DNA of 64,000 bases, taken from assembly GCA_905236875.1 (NCBI GenBank), contig CAJOQT010000108.1:1-64000 (forward strand). Reading direction: 5' to 3'. Both the position numbers and the translations under genes were made by a program. Origin of the DNA: an uncultured Prevotella sp. (GTDB lineage: Bacteria; Bacteroidota; Bacteroidia; Bacteroidales; Bacteroidaceae). The notes under the pieces are model-generated. The model made no database searches. It had not been told where the DNA came from and was given only the letters and a program-made list of their open reading frames with translations. Below, in pieces: positions 32,144 to 41,219 of the stretch. Each line of letters begins with the position of its first letter. The stretch's first letter is position 1.

Positions 32144-33748
32144 CTAACGTCTGAGCCACTGCATGGGGTTGAGGGCTGCCTTGCCCTTACGCAGCTGGAA
32201 TTGCAGGACACCATCGGAACCCACGGTGCCGAGCTTTTGTCCTGTGCTGACCGTCTGGCCGCGATTGACACTGACAGAACCAAGATTGCCATAAACGGAG
32301 AAGTAGGTACCGTGACGCACGATGATGGCAGTGATGCCGGAATAGTTGAAGATCATGCTCACCTCGCCATTGAAGATGCAACGGACGGCAGCTCCCGGCT
32401 GTCCCTTCAGATTGACTCCCTTGTTGTCGAGTCGTACGTTGCGCAATCCCTCCACGTTATACTGTCCAAAGCTGTTAACCACCTGGTAGGATCCGCTGAT
32501 GGGCATGGGGAAACGGCCTCGGTTGCTTTCAAAGTTACTGCTCAGCTTGCGGTCTTCTGTGTTATAGCTGGTCACGGCCTCTGTCTCACGTCTGACCTCG
32601 GCCAGCTCCCGGTCGCGGGCCTTACGCTCCTCGGCAGCTTTACGTTCGGCTGCCAGACGTTCACGCTCTGCCTCACGGGCCAGTCGTTCTGCCTCGCGCT
32701 TCTGGCGCTTTTCAGCAGCACGGGCCTGTGCCTTCAGCCGTTCCTCTTTAGCCTTGGCCTCGGCAATGCGACGGGCGTTCTCACGTTCCTGACGTTCTGC
32801 TTCTGCCTTCTTACGTGCCAGCTCCTCCCTGCGTTTTTTGGCAGCAGCAGCTTCTGCCTTTCGCTTGGCCTCTGCCTCGGCACGGGCCTTGGCGCGTGCC
32901 ACCTCTTCGGCAATCAGCTTGTCAATCTGGGCATTGAGGGTTGCATCCTTCTTCCGCTGTTGTTCGATGAGTGCCAGGATGGTCTTATGTTCTTTCTGGA
33001 GCGTGGTGACCACCTTCTGCTGTTCGGCTTGCGACGTTTCCAGCTCGCGATGTGTCGTCAGGTCACGGCGTAACAGCTTGTCCTTTTGGTCCTTGGCCTC
33101 CAGCAAAACGGCCTGCACACGCATCAGTTCGTTCTTCTTCTGCATGATAGCCTCACCCTGCGAACGCTGATAGGATGCATAGTGACGCATGAAGATCATG
33201 CGACGGTACATCTGTGAAAAGTTCTTGGCACTGAAGATGAACATCAGTTTGCTTTGCATGGAGCGGTTACGATGCATGTAACGCAATGAGCGCACGTACT
33301 CCTTCTTATGCTGGTCTAACTGTTCCTGAAGCTTGAGCAGTTCACGGTTGAGCTGTTCGATAGTGTCATTCAGGTGTGTCAGATCTACGCGCATGGCCTC
33401 AATACTCCTTTTCTTGTCTTCTATCTCTGTATTGAGTACCATCAGGTTCTGCAGCCTGTTCTTTACGTCCTTTTCATTATCGCGAAGGCGCCGCTCCTGT
33501 ACCTTGATCTGCTCCTGTAGCTTCTGCCGTTCGTTCTGCAACCCCTGGATGGTTGAGTTGGTGGGCGTTGCCGGCTTTTTCTTTTGGGTAGCTTTCTTCT
33601 TGCCGGCCGGTTTCTTCTTGGCTGCCGGTTTCTTTTTCTGTTGCACAGCAGTAGCTGTCGGTTTCTTCTGAGTTTTCTTACGCTGTTGGGCGTAGGGTGT
33701 CAGGCAGAAACCGAGCAGGAGTATCAGGACGACCAGCAGTCTCTTCAT
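32144..33748 (-). CDS. EnvC-like murein hydrolase activator with degenerate LytM (M23) domain
   Basis: A signal peptide (residues 1-20) and a Lys/Ala/Pro-rich low-complexity stretch lead into two long coiled coils (about 65-270 and 280-400, very rich in Ala, Arg, Glu, Lys) and a C-terminal LytM domain (about 415-534). In active M23 enzymes the zinc ligands lie in HxxxD and HxH motifs; here the corresponding positions read NKGVN and LQFQL, so the domain is probably inactive, as in E. coli EnvC, which activates amidases. It ends the dut-TPR-DUF4292 unit and probably acts in daughter-cell separation. Confidence 0.88.
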   Translation of the reverse strand: MKRLLVVLILLLGFCLTPYAQQRKKTQKKPTATAVQQKKKPAAKKKPAGKKKATQKKKPATPTNSTIQGLQNERQKLQEQIKVQERRLRDNEKDVKNRLQNLMVLNTEIEDKKRSIEAMRVDLTHLNDTIEQLNRELLKLQEQLDQHKKEYVRSLRYMHRNRSMQSKLMFIFSAKNFSQMYRRMIFMRHYASYQRSQGEAIMQKKNELMRVQAVLLEAKDQKDKLLRRDLTTHRELETSQAEQQKVVTTLQKEHKTILALIEQQRKKDATLNAQIDKLIAEEVARAKARAEAEAKRKAEAAAAKKRREELARKKAEAERQERENARRIAEAKAKEERLKAQARAAEKRQKREAERLAREAERERLAAERKAAEERKARDRELAEVRRETEAVTSYNTEDRKLSSNFESNRGRFPMPISGSYQVVNSFGQYNVEGLRNVRLDNKGVNLKGQPGAAVRCIFNGEVSMIFNYSGITAIIVRHGTYFSVYGNLGSVSVNRGQTVSTGQKLGTVGSDGVLQFQLRKGKAALNPMQWLRR

Positions 33749-33757
33749 AGGGAACTT

Positions 33758-34606
33758 TTACAGGGCCATGAAACGACGGAGAATTTCATCGACAGTCACC
33801 TCGCGATAGCTCGATGAGACTTCTGTACGTGTGTTCCAGTTGTCTTCGTGTTTAATATAGTTGAGTATCATGTTAAGCTTCACTTCCTTCTCGGGGGTGG
33901 TGAAGGTGATGTTGTTCTCGCAGGGGAAGAACTTCCTGTTCATGGCACGGAAATCCTCATAGTCCCAGTTGAGTTGGGTATTTCCACGGAACGGGTCGGC
34001 ATAGATGACATTGGCCATACGGATGCGTGCCCTGTCCTTCGTTGCCAGCCAGCGATACTGCATCTTGCCGTCATCCAATCCGATGACGGCATCCTCGCCC
34101 GTCAAATCGGCATTCAGCTTATTCAGCAGGTCATCGGTCACCTTTGACTGTCCCGGTACGAAAAGCTCGTTCCAGAACAGTGCCTGGAGTGTATAGTAGT
34201 TCAGACCGCTGTTACGCAGGAAATCTATAGAGCTATAGGTTGCCTTGATATATTGCTTGTTGATGCGGTCCATGATGAGCACGTACTCGGGGGTCAGCTC
34301 GATACGGCCGGCCTCGACGAACCCGAATGCCATTAGTTGGAGACGTATGCAATCGTCACGTTTCATCTTGAGGTTTCCTGTCAGGGTGAGCTTCTGAACG
34401 CCCACCTCAATGGAAAACTTCACCTTAGAGGTAATGAACTTCTCGTAATGGGCATTGTCATTTACCTGCTGTAAGAACTGCTGCTGTTGCTGTACTGTGA
34501 CCGTTGCCGGCTTGACAGGTTCTACAACGGCCTTCTTCGATTTACATCCCCCGAAGAGGAAAGGTAGTGCCAACAGACTTACCTTCAAAAAATTTGCTGC
34601 TTTCAT
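33758..34606 (-). CDS. DUF4292 lipoprotein
   Basis: The 282-residue protein has a lipoprotein signal ending in LFGGC (about residue 21) and matches DUF4292, a Bacteroidota family thought to have a LolA/LolB-like fold because of strand patterns such as KLTLTGNLKMKRDDCIRLQL and the following GRIELTPEYVLIMDR. That suggests a role in lipoprotein or envelope handling, but this is not proven. Its start overlaps the TPR gene stop by one base (TAATG) and the EnvC-like gene follows after 9 bases. Confidence 0.83.
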   Translation of the reverse strand: MKAANFLKVSLLALPFLFGGCKSKKAVVEPVKPATVTVQQQQQFLQQVNDNAHYEKFITSKVKFSIEVGVQKLTLTGNLKMKRDDCIRLQLMAFGFVEAGRIELTPEYVLIMDRINKQYIKATYSSIDFLRNSGLNYYTLQALFWNELFVPGQSKVTDDLLNKLNADLTGEDAVIGLDDGKMQYRWLATKDRARIRMANVIYADPFRGNTQLNWDYEDFRAMNRKFFPCENNITFTTPEKEVKLNMILNYIKHEDNWNTRTEVSSSYREVTVDEILRRFMAL

Positions 34607-36354
34607 TATCTTATGTATTTTTTAAGTTTGATCTTTTTCATCAGTAGCTGCTTCCTCTCGCCCTTGATCTCGGACTCGTCGGAAGCCTTTGACAGTGCTT
34701 GCTGCCAATAGTCCAGTGCCTGTCCCATCTCACCGCATTTCGCATAGATGTCGCCAGCATGTTCGAGTACCACGGCACTGGCCTCCGGGTCATTCTGGAG
34801 GGTCTGGTCCATGTATATCTTGGCTTCGGCATAGCGCCCCTGCTTGAAGAGAATCCATGCGAAGGTATCCAGATAGGTGGCATTTTGCGGTTCGGCCTTG
34901 ATGGTGCGGAATGACATCTGCTCGGCACGTTCCAGCTGTTCGTCAAGCTCGCTCAGATAATAGGCATAGTTGTTCAGGCAACTGATCTTGTCCTCCTTCC
35001 AAACCAGACAGGAGTCGTAGGCGGCAAATGCCTCACGTACCTGACCTTTCCTATAGAGTAGTTCGCCCATCATCTCATAAAAGTCGCTCGCCAGATCGGG
35101 ATTGCTCTCCGTCGTAATGACGCTGACACCATTCTGGAAAGCATCCAGTGCATTGTCCATGTCATCCTGACGATAATAGGCAAAACCCTGATAATAGTAG
35201 AAGGCCATATCGTCGGGATTGTACTGTCGGGCAGCCTTGCATAACTCCACTACATCGTTGAGACGGTCGTCCTCCCATGCCGCTGCCACCAGCTGCAAAC
35301 GGGCATAGGCATTGTCGGGTGCAATCTGTAAGGCACGGGCAAACATACTGTTGACACTGTCTTTCGGCATCTCCCGCAACTTCATGTAGGTGGCACACAT
35401 CAGTGCCATGTCAACGTCGGGTTCCGGCATAGAGAGTATTTTGTGGAATAAAGCCAGTGTACGGGTGCTGTCGCCACCGTTCTGCAGGTCGTTCATTACC
35501 TCACGGCGCATAATCTCCGTACGGGTATCGGGGGGCACGTCTTCGTTCAACAGCAACCGCTCGGTCATCTCGTCGGCTTTCTGTGTGTCACCCTCGGCAG
35601 CATAGTAGCTTACCAATGATAACTGTGCCTGGACATTGTCAGGCTCTTCTGCCAATACATGCTGATAGACAGCCAGTGCCTGCCGCTTCTGGTCGTTACG
35701 CAACAGAGCATCGCCATACATCACCTGGTAGTTCAGGTCGTTGGGATATTCGTCTGCCAACGATTTGATCTCGGCAATGGCAGCCTTGCTGTTGCCCAGC
35801 TCCATGTATAGCTCACTCTTGGCAACTGTCAGTCGCTCGGTCTTGCCGTCAAGGGCCTCCAGACGTTCCAAGGCGTTCACGGCCTTGTCTGGCATCTCGC
35901 TACGCATGTACAGCTCGTACAGCATGGCAAGTACATCGTCACGGTCTCCCTCCCGTTCGAATAAGCTCTCAAAGACGCTGATAGCCTTGTCGTATTGGCG
36001 TACATTGGTATAGGCTTGGGCCAGCGTTTCCGTATAGGTGGAGTTGTCGGGATTCAGCCGATAAGCACGTTCCAGATAATCCAACATCCGGTCTTCCTGA
36101 CGCAGCGAACCATAATACTGTGCAATGAAGAAATAGGCTTCGGCAGCCGTAGAGTCTATTTCGATGCAGTGCTTCAGCAGGTCGAATGCTGCATCATGAT
36201 TGCCTTTCTCCCGTTGACAAATGGCTTCAAGGAAGAAGTGATTGTAGGTCTGAAGTTTGAGGTCTGAGGTTTGAGGTTTAAGATATGACTCCTGGGCTGA
36301 TGCCGTCAGGCTCCAACCAATCATCAATAATCCAATCAGTACATGTAACTTCAT
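34606..36354 (-). CDS. Exported tetratricopeptide-repeat protein
   Basis: The start is the ATG at 36354 (MKLHVLIGLLMIGWSLTASAQ, a signal peptide); the frame to 36363 begins only with TTG. The 582-residue protein is built of about a dozen TPR units (for example AEAYFFIAQYYGSLRQEDRMLDYLERAYRLNPDN) and should be a scaffold for protein contacts in the periplasm or outer membrane. Residues 22-36 (ESYLKPQTSDLKLQTY) just after the signal peptide are encoded by a GAGGTTTGAGG-type repeat. It is the second gene in the dut unit, an order shared among many Bacteroidota. Confidence 0.88.
   Translation of the reverse strand: MKLHVLIGLLMIGWSLTASAQESYLKPQTSDLKLQTYNHFFLEAICQREKGNHDAAFDLLKHCIEIDSTAAEAYFFIAQYYGSLRQEDRMLDYLERAYRLNPDNSTYTETLAQAYTNVRQYDKAISVFESLFEREGDRDDVLAMLYELYMRSEMPDKAVNALERLEALDGKTERLTVAKSELYMELGNSKAAIAEIKSLADEYPNDLNYQVMYGDALLRNDQKRQALAVYQHVLAEEPDNVQAQLSLVSYYAAEGDTQKADEMTERLLLNEDVPPDTRTEIMRREVMNDLQNGGDSTRTLALFHKILSMPEPDVDMALMCATYMKLREMPKDSVNSMFARALQIAPDNAYARLQLVAAAWEDDRLNDVVELCKAARQYNPDDMAFYYYQGFAYYRQDDMDNALDAFQNGVSVITTESNPDLASDFYEMMGELLYRKGQVREAFAAYDSCLVWKEDKISCLNNYAYYLSELDEQLERAEQMSFRTIKAEPQNATYLDTFAWILFKQGRYAEAKIYMDQTLQNDPEASAVVLEHAGDIYAKCGEMGQALDYWQQALSKASDESEIKGERKQLLMKKIKLKKYIR
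36247..36283. repeat. Short-period repeat (GAGGTTT/GAGGTCT type) in coding sequence
   Basis: GGTCTGAAGTTTGAGGTCTG and two further units follow each other and encode the start of the mature TPR protein. A related array lies at 36354-36388. Confidence 0.6.
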
Positions 36355-36388
36355 AAACCTCAAACCTCAAACCTCAAATCTCAAACCT
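36354..36388. repeat. Short-period repeat (AACCTCA type) between dut and the TPR gene
   Basis: Four to five AACCTCA units fill the gap from the TPR start codon to the dut stop codon. It is in the same orientation family as 36247-36283. Confidence 0.65.
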
Positions 36389-36821
36389 ATTTCACTCCCG
36401 TGTGTCCATAGCCGCCGGCACCACGTTCTGTTTCGTCTAACTCTTCCACCAGTTGGAGCTGTACCTGTTCGTAACGTGCAATGACCAGTTGGGCAATACG
36501 TTCTCCGTCATTGATGACGAAGTCTTCCTGGGACAGATTGATGAGCACTACACCAACCTCGCCGCGATAGTCGGCATCGATAGTGCCTGGGGCATTGAGA
36601 ACGGTAAGCCCATGCTTCAGGGCAAGTCCACTACGCGGCCGTACCTGTGCCTCGAAGCCTTCTGGCAACGCGATATACAGCCCCGTCGGTATTAGTCGGC
36701 GCTCCATGGGATGCAACACGATAGGCTCCTCAATATTGGCGCGAAGATCCATACCTGCACTCTGCGCTGTAGCATATTGCGGTAGCGGCTGGTGACCACG
36801 ATTCAATACCTTTATTTTCAT
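36387..36821 (-). CDS. dut: dUTP diphosphatase
   Basis: The trimeric dUTPase hydrolyses dUTP to dUMP and keeps uracil out of DNA. All five motifs are recognisable, including AGMDLRA (about residues 22-28), RSGLA, the substrate-binding [14 protein letters not shown] (about 81-94) and GERIAQLVI; the C-terminal GAGGYGHTG is the ATP-like P-loop motif V. I start at the ATG at 36821 (MKIKVLN), giving 144 residues, the usual length; the upstream ATG at 36857 overlaps the likely promoter. Confidence 0.96.
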   Translation of the reverse strand: MKIKVLNRGHQPLPQYATAQSAGMDLRANIEEPIVLHPMERRLIPTGLYIALPEGFEAQVRPRSGLALKHGLTVLNAPGTIDADYRGEVGVVLINLSQEDFVINDGERIAQLVIARYEQVQLQLVEELDETERGAGGYGHTGVK

Positions 36822-36854
36822 TGTCTCAACAGTTCCTCTTAAATAAATAATGTG

Positions 36855-36862
36855 CAAAAGTA
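36855..36862 (-). promoter_or_regulatory. -7 element of the dut-TPR-DUF4292-envC unit
   Basis: TACTTTTG on the minus strand lies 34 bases before the dut start at 36821. No TTTG occurs 19 bases upstream. Confidence 0.5.
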
Positions 36863-37667
36863 GTGATTTATCTTTAAATTACCATCACATTTCACCTTAT
36901 TTTATATGTTTTTTGCAGATTGGAAGCAAGTTCTTTTGTTTTTTCTTTTATTTTGCTCCCAATTTTCAATAATAATGAACACAAAGACACGAAGACGCAA
37001 TTTAGTGTCAGCAGAGCTATTACCATAGTGCCTTCGTATCTTTGTATTCAGTTTACACGACAATAATATACAAATTCGCGAATTTTACTGCAAATCTATC
37101 ACTGTCATTGTAACATTCTGATACAATACACGTTAGAATAGAGCAGATGTAGTGATAGAATGATAGATTTTTCGCAAAAGTCCAAAAATTAAGCGCTCGT
37201 TCGCCGACATTTGTCACGTTCATTGACATTTGCCGCTTATATGAGCGTAGCGAGTCTTGAAAATGCCGGCCAATTTGTCTTACTTAACATTGTCAGATGT
37301 ATGCGGTTTGTTCGTAACAAACCGATGGTTTGTCCCTTACAAACCAAAAATGAAATGTAGTTGATCAATCTCGTTCGTGTAGTTTAACGATTGTAGTTGA
37401 CTATTTCGTCGCATAGCCATACAGCAAATGCAGCTGAACTGAAAATGGAGAATTTGCCCGCAAAATTCGTTGTTTTGCAAAAAAATCTATCATTCTATCA
37501 CTATATCTGTCACCTACCAAACCGTTTGACACCAAGCAGTTTACACGGTTAGTGACAGATTGGTGGATTTTTTCATAAATTTCTTTATTTGTCAACTATC
37601 ACAAGTTTCGCTTGCCCCTACCTGTCGAAGAGATCATGTTTTCTGAAAGATTTTTGTGGAAAACGAG
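36863..37667. other. Gene-poor 0.8-kb block with many inverted repeats and iteron-like heptamers
   Basis: No convincing gene was found. From left to right: ACAAAGACACGAAG (36981-36994) with its near-perfect inverse at 37032-37045; a 14-bp palindrome AAATTCGCGAATTT (37072-37085); a 33-bp inverted repeat with arms at 37147-37180 and 37473-37506; two tandem hairpins (37305-37323 and 37327-37345); and a hairpin with CTGTCAC/GTGACAG arms (about 37508-37558). The heptamer TCTRTCA or its inverse occurs seven times (37095, 37153, 37161, 37486, 37494, 37506, 37553). A 64-codon minus frame with a TTG start (37401-37595) crosses part of this. It could be an eroded mobile or replicative element. Confidence 0.55.
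37147..37506. repeat. 33-bp inverted repeat enclosing about 290 bp
   Basis: The arms 37147-37180 and 37473-37506 are reverse complements with one indel and two or three mismatches. Between them lie two tandem stem-loops built from GGTTTGT/ACAAACC. No transposase and no obvious target duplication are visible. Confidence 0.65.
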
Positions 37668-37696
37668 TTGTGTTTTTCAAAAAAAGTGTAACTTTG
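37668..37696 (+). promoter_or_regulatory. Promoter of the dGTPase gene
   Basis: TTG at 37668-37670, 18 bases and TAACTTTG at 37689-37696 fit the consensus, 22 bases before the ATG. Confidence 0.7.
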
Positions 37697-37718
37697 CGTC
37701 GGCATAATAAGAAACGAC

Positions 37719-39062
37719 ATGATGAACTGGGAACAACTGATATCGAACAAACGTTTGGGGCAGGAATATCGCCACGTCAAACGGCATGATGACCGTACGG
37801 AATTCAAGCGTGACTATGACCGGCTGATTTTCTCGGCACCTTTCCGTCGCCTGCAGAATAAGACGCAGGTATTTCCCCTGCCGGGCAGTATTTTCGTACA
37901 TAACCGGCTGACCCACTCCTTGGAGGTGGCCAGTGTGGGTATGTCATTAGGCAATGATGTGGCAGCACAGCTCGTCAGCAGCAAGTATCCGGAACTGCAT
38001 GGTACCATGTTTGAGCAGATTGGACAGATTGTTGCTACAGCTTGTCTGGCTCATGACCTGGGAAATCCTCCTTTTGGGCATAGTGGTGAGAAAGCCATCC
38101 AGACGTTCTTTACCGAAGGACCTGGCAAAGAGTTGCAGCCGGAGCTGTCACAGGTGTTTTGGGATGATATTACCCATTTTGAGGGTAACGCCAATGCTTT
38201 CCGATTGCTGACGCATCAGTTCTGCGGTCGTCGTCCCGGTGGGTTTGTCATGACCTATTCCACATTGGGCAGTATCGTGAAGTACCCCTTCTCCTCGTCA
38301 GCTGCCAGTAAGAAAGGAAAGTTCGGATTCTTCTGCAGTGAACGGGAAGCATACCAGCGAATTGCCGATGAAATGGGCATTATTTGTCTGTCGAAGCCTG
38401 GTGAACCATTACGATATGTACGTCATCCACTGGTGTATCTGGTGGAGGCTGCTGATGATATCTGTTATGAGATTATGGACTTGGAAGATGCACATAAGCT
38501 GAAAATCCTGTCGTTTGAGGAGACGGAACGGCTGATGCTCGGCTTCTTTGATGAAATGGGAAAAAAGCGCATTCTGCAGCGTATCAAGGAAGAACAGGTG
38601 ACCGACCCGAACGAGAAAGTTGTCTATATGCGGGCCTGTGTCATCAGTCTGCTTGAAAACGAATGTGTCAACACCTTCATTGAGAACGAAGAGCGGATTC
38701 TCGCCGGCACTTTCACGGGCAGCCTCATAGACAACATCAGCCCCCTGCCCTGCGAAGCCTACAAGCAATGTGCAAACTTGTCAGTGGAGCGCATCTATAA
38801 AAGTAAACCCGTGCTTGATGTGGAACTCTCCGGTTATAAAATCATGGAAACGCTGATGCAGCAGATGGTACGTGCGGTCTTGAATCCTGACCGTTACTAT
38901 TCGCAGCAGCTTATAGGACGTGTCAGCAGTCAATATGACATCCATGCTGACAGCCTTGAGACACGTCTTATGGCTGTCATCGACTACATTAGCGGTATGA
39001 CGGATGTCTATGCGTTGGATGTCTATCAGAAGATCAACGGTATCTCGCTGCCAATCGTTTGA
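37719..39062 (+). CDS. dgt: Deoxyguanosinetriphosphate triphosphohydrolase
   Basis: The 447-residue HD-domain enzyme cleaves dGTP (or other dNTPs) to the nucleoside and triphosphate. The metal-binding residues are in NRLTHSLEV (about residues 67-75) and AHDLGNPPFGHSGE (about 111-124), and the pattern FRRLQNKTQVF is typical of the family. Two adjacent ATGs are possible. Members can restrict phage by depleting dNTPs, though the housekeeping type is widespread, and nothing here points to a defence role. It is monocistronic and convergent with the acyltransferase pair. Confidence 0.93.
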   Translation: MMNWEQLISNKRLGQEYRHVKRHDDRTEFKRDYDRLIFSAPFRRLQNKTQVFPLPGSIFVHNRLTHSLEVASVGMSLGNDVAAQLVSSKYPELHGTMFEQIGQIVATACLAHDLGNPPFGHSGEKAIQTFFTEGPGKELQPELSQVFWDDITHFEGNANAFRLLTHQFCGRRPGGFVMTYSTLGSIVKYPFSSSAASKKGKFGFFCSEREAYQRIADEMGIICLSKPGEPLRYVRHPLVYLVEAADDICYEIMDLEDAHKLKILSFEETERLMLGFFDEMGKKRILQRIKEEQVTDPNEKVVYMRACVISLLENECVNTFIENEERILAGTFTGSLIDNISPLPCEAYKQCANLSVERIYKSKPVLDVELSGYKIMETLMQQMVRAVLNPDRYYSQQLIGRVSSQYDIHADSLETRLMAVIDYISGMTDVYALDVYQKINGISLPIV

Positions 39063-39083
39063 TTGGGGGATTGAACGTGAGGT

Positions 39084-40079
39084 TTAGGCTTTTTCTTTGT
39101 AGATGACCTTGTTCGCTCCGCTTGTGATCTTCAATGCCTCGGGGTGCTGTCTGACGAACGACTCGATATGACGGACGCGCTTTTGTTCCAGGATCTCATC
39201 GACAGCGATAAGTATGCCAGTCTCCTCCACGTCGCCAAAGCCATCGTTAATGGCTGTACCAAAGAGCTTCATGGTAGGTGAAAGGTTCATGTAGGCGTTG
39301 ACTAATGGAGGGATGTTGTAGCCCAGTTTGCGAATTTCACGGTTCAGTATGCGGTAGTCGTCACGGAAATCTTTCTCACAGAAGAGAACTGCCAGCTCTT
39401 GTTCGTTTGTCTCAATTTTCAGCGGTTTCATCGGAATAATCAGATTCTCCTTGTCGTCAAAATGTTTTTTGAGGAAGTAGAGAATCATGTCTCTTCCCTT
39501 TCGGATGTAGGAAGGGTACATGGTCATCTTTCCGAAGAAATACTTTACATTAGGCTTGATGACCGTTAATGCGCCGAGTCCATCCCACAGATTGTCAAGG
39601 GCAAAGAGACTCTTGGAACCATTGGTGCTGGTATTCTGGTAAGGAAGTGAGACGAAAGAACGACCCAGCTCGATGGTTTGTGGCAGGTATTCGCGGATGA
39701 ACTTCTCGCTGAAATGAAACATGTGACTGGTGGCAAGGATGGGTTGTCCGTCCGGGTCGAAGTCAATGTCTGTGCCAAGGAAATAGCGATAGCCACCAAT
39801 AATTTCTTCTGCCTCTGGATTCCATACAATCAGTTGCTTGTAGCAATTGTCGCAAACATCAAACCCATCAAGGTCCAGTTCCTTGCCGGTGCCGCCTCCT
39901 GCCTCGCGAAAGACGATCTCACGCAGGCGACCAATCTCGCGAAGGGTATTCGGTGCATTGTGTGCATCCACGACATAGATTTCGTTATGACTCTTGTTGG
40001 TCATACGCAGCTGCCGCTCTGGAGTCAGTTCGCTCTTCAGCACCGCCTTGTCAATAGGTTGGATAATCGTCTGTTCCAT
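39084..40079 (-). CDS. glsB: GNAT/hemolysin-like N-acyltransferase (glycine-lipid synthesis, GlsB-like)
   Basis: The 331-residue protein matches the Acetyltransf_5 (OlsB-like) group: LREIVFREAGGGTGKELDLDGFD (about residues 51-73), IGGYRYFLG (about 93-101) and the TIELGRSFVSLPYQ segment (about 135-148). OlsB-like enzymes acylate an amino acid; in Bacteroides the pair GlsB/GlsA makes glycine lipids. The neighbour upstream is a PlsC-like O-acyltransferase, which fits that pair. The lipid product in this organism is inferred, not shown, and ornithine is the alternative acceptor. Confidence 0.8.
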   Translation of the reverse strand: MEQTIIQPIDKAVLKSELTPERQLRMTNKSHNEIYVVDAHNAPNTLREIGRLREIVFREAGGGTGKELDLDGFDVCDNCYKQLIVWNPEAEEIIGGYRYFLGTDIDFDPDGQPILATSHMFHFSEKFIREYLPQTIELGRSFVSLPYQNTSTNGSKSLFALDNLWDGLGALTVIKPNVKYFFGKMTMYPSYIRKGRDMILYFLKKHFDDKENLIIPMKPLKIETNEQELAVLFCEKDFRDDYRILNREIRKLGYNIPPLVNAYMNLSPTMKLFGTAINDGFGDVEETGILIAVDEILEQKRVRHIESFVRQHPEALKITSGANKVIYKEKA

Positions 40080-40099
40080 GAAACACTAAACATTATACA

Positions 40100-40936
40100 T
40101 TAAACATTCTCGTTCAATTCATATACTCGGTTCTGTATAAATTTCGCCCATTCTATCGGTGTTTTCGACTTATCAAAGGTCTGCCAGGGTATTGGCTCCC
40201 CAATGGTGACAGTGAACGACTTGTGTACATTCTTATACATCTCGTCAACCAGAAAAAGCATGGCCAGGTTGAAGGGCAGGAATCGGTCGCTGAAATTGGC
40301 CAGCCGGTAGAAGAAGCTGCTGTTATGACCGCTGAAGTGGATGGGTACTACGTCGCGATGATACTGCACGCTTTTTGTGATAAAGGTTTTCTTCCAAGGC
40401 AGGTCCCGGATAACACCGTGCTTGCGACGAGAACATAACCCTGCAGGAAACATCAGCATGTGGTTGTTGCTCTGAAATCCTGCCTCTACCATCGCAGGGA
40501 AGTTACGTGCCTGGCTTCCTGTCTTGTTGATTGGAATACAAAGCGGAGCCAGTCCTGGCAGGTTCATGAGCAGGTCGTTGACCAGATAGCGAAAGCGCGA
40601 ATTGTAATGGCGGCCAATAATAGCGCCAAGCGCTACGCCGTCCTCACCTCCCAGCGGGTGGTTGCTCACAAAGGTATATAGTCGTCCGTCGTCAGGGTCG
40701 GGCAGGTGTTCCTTTCCCTTGACGTGGAGTGTCATATCCAGATAGCGGACACACTCTTCAAGCCATTCGGTACCTGTCTTGTCGCGGCTTTCCCAAAGAA
40801 AGGCGTTCACTTGGTCTTGATGAGCGATTCGCTTGAGCCAGCCAATCAAGAAGGAAGGGACGTATTTTGCCTTACTTCCCATCTTCGCATGTAATATCTT
40901 GTCGATATCTATGGTCTTCTCTGTAACTTCACTCAT
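40100..40936 (-). CDS. glsA: PlsC-like O-acyltransferase (glycine-lipid synthesis, GlsA-like)
   Basis: I start at the ATG at 40936 (MSEVTEKTIDIDK), giving 278 residues; the frame to 40966 would cross the promoter. The acyltransferase motif is SNHPLGGEDGVAL (about residues 90-102), a variant of the usual NHxxxxD, followed by the substrate-binding MFPAGLCSRR (about 164-173). It lies 20 bases upstream of the GlsB-like gene. The likely role is to add the second acyl chain to an N-acyl amino acid. Confidence 0.8.
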   Translation of the reverse strand: MSEVTEKTIDIDKILHAKMGSKAKYVPSFLIGWLKRIAHQDQVNAFLWESRDKTGTEWLEECVRYLDMTLHVKGKEHLPDPDDGRLYTFVSNHPLGGEDGVALGAIIGRHYNSRFRYLVNDLLMNLPGLAPLCIPINKTGSQARNFPAMVEAGFQSNNHMLMFPAGLCSRRKHGVIRDLPWKKTFITKSVQYHRDVVPIHFSGHNSSFFYRLANFSDRFLPFNLAMLFLVDEMYKNVHKSFTVTIGEPIPWQTFDKSKTPIEWAKFIQNRVYELNENV

Positions 40937-40963
40937 TTTTTTCTTGCATACCAAATGAAGTTG

Positions 40964-40971
40964 CAAATATA
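40964..40971 (-). promoter_or_regulatory. -7 element of the acyltransferase pair
   Basis: TATATTTG on the minus strand lies 28 bases before the start at 40936. The rest of the 344-bp gap to mraZ is AT-rich; apart from the mraZ promoter I see only an imperfect inverted repeat at about 40991-41015 (TTGAA...TTCAA-type pairs). Confidence 0.55.
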
Positions 40972-41219
40972 GCGATAATCTTTGAATTGTTCAACATTTT
41001 TTCAGTTAAAATGTTCAAAAAGTAAAAAATTGTTGCAGAACCATTGTATGATACCTCTACTTTTTGATTCCATAATTACTGGAAAACAGATCAAAATATA
41101 TTGTGGAGAGAGGAAAGTCGCCCCACTTTTTGTGATTTCTGTATTTGTTTGATTTACAGCAGAATAGGATGGTGGCAAAAATTATTTAAAAATATTTTCA
41201 AAAAAAAGTTCTTTTTATG

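Noticed and set aside
37147..37506. Complete insertion sequence bounded by the 33-bp inverted repeats
   Set aside because: The enclosed 290 bp cannot encode a transposase and no target duplication is seen; at most a non-autonomous or decayed element.
37401..37595. 64-codon minus-strand frame in the dut-dgt gap
   Set aside because: The start would be TTG, no promoter is near, and it runs through one arm of the inverted repeat. It may be a remnant, but I cannot support it as a gene.
37719..39062. dGTPase as part of a phage defence island
   Set aside because: It has the housekeeping family motifs, stands alone, and no defence genes are around it.
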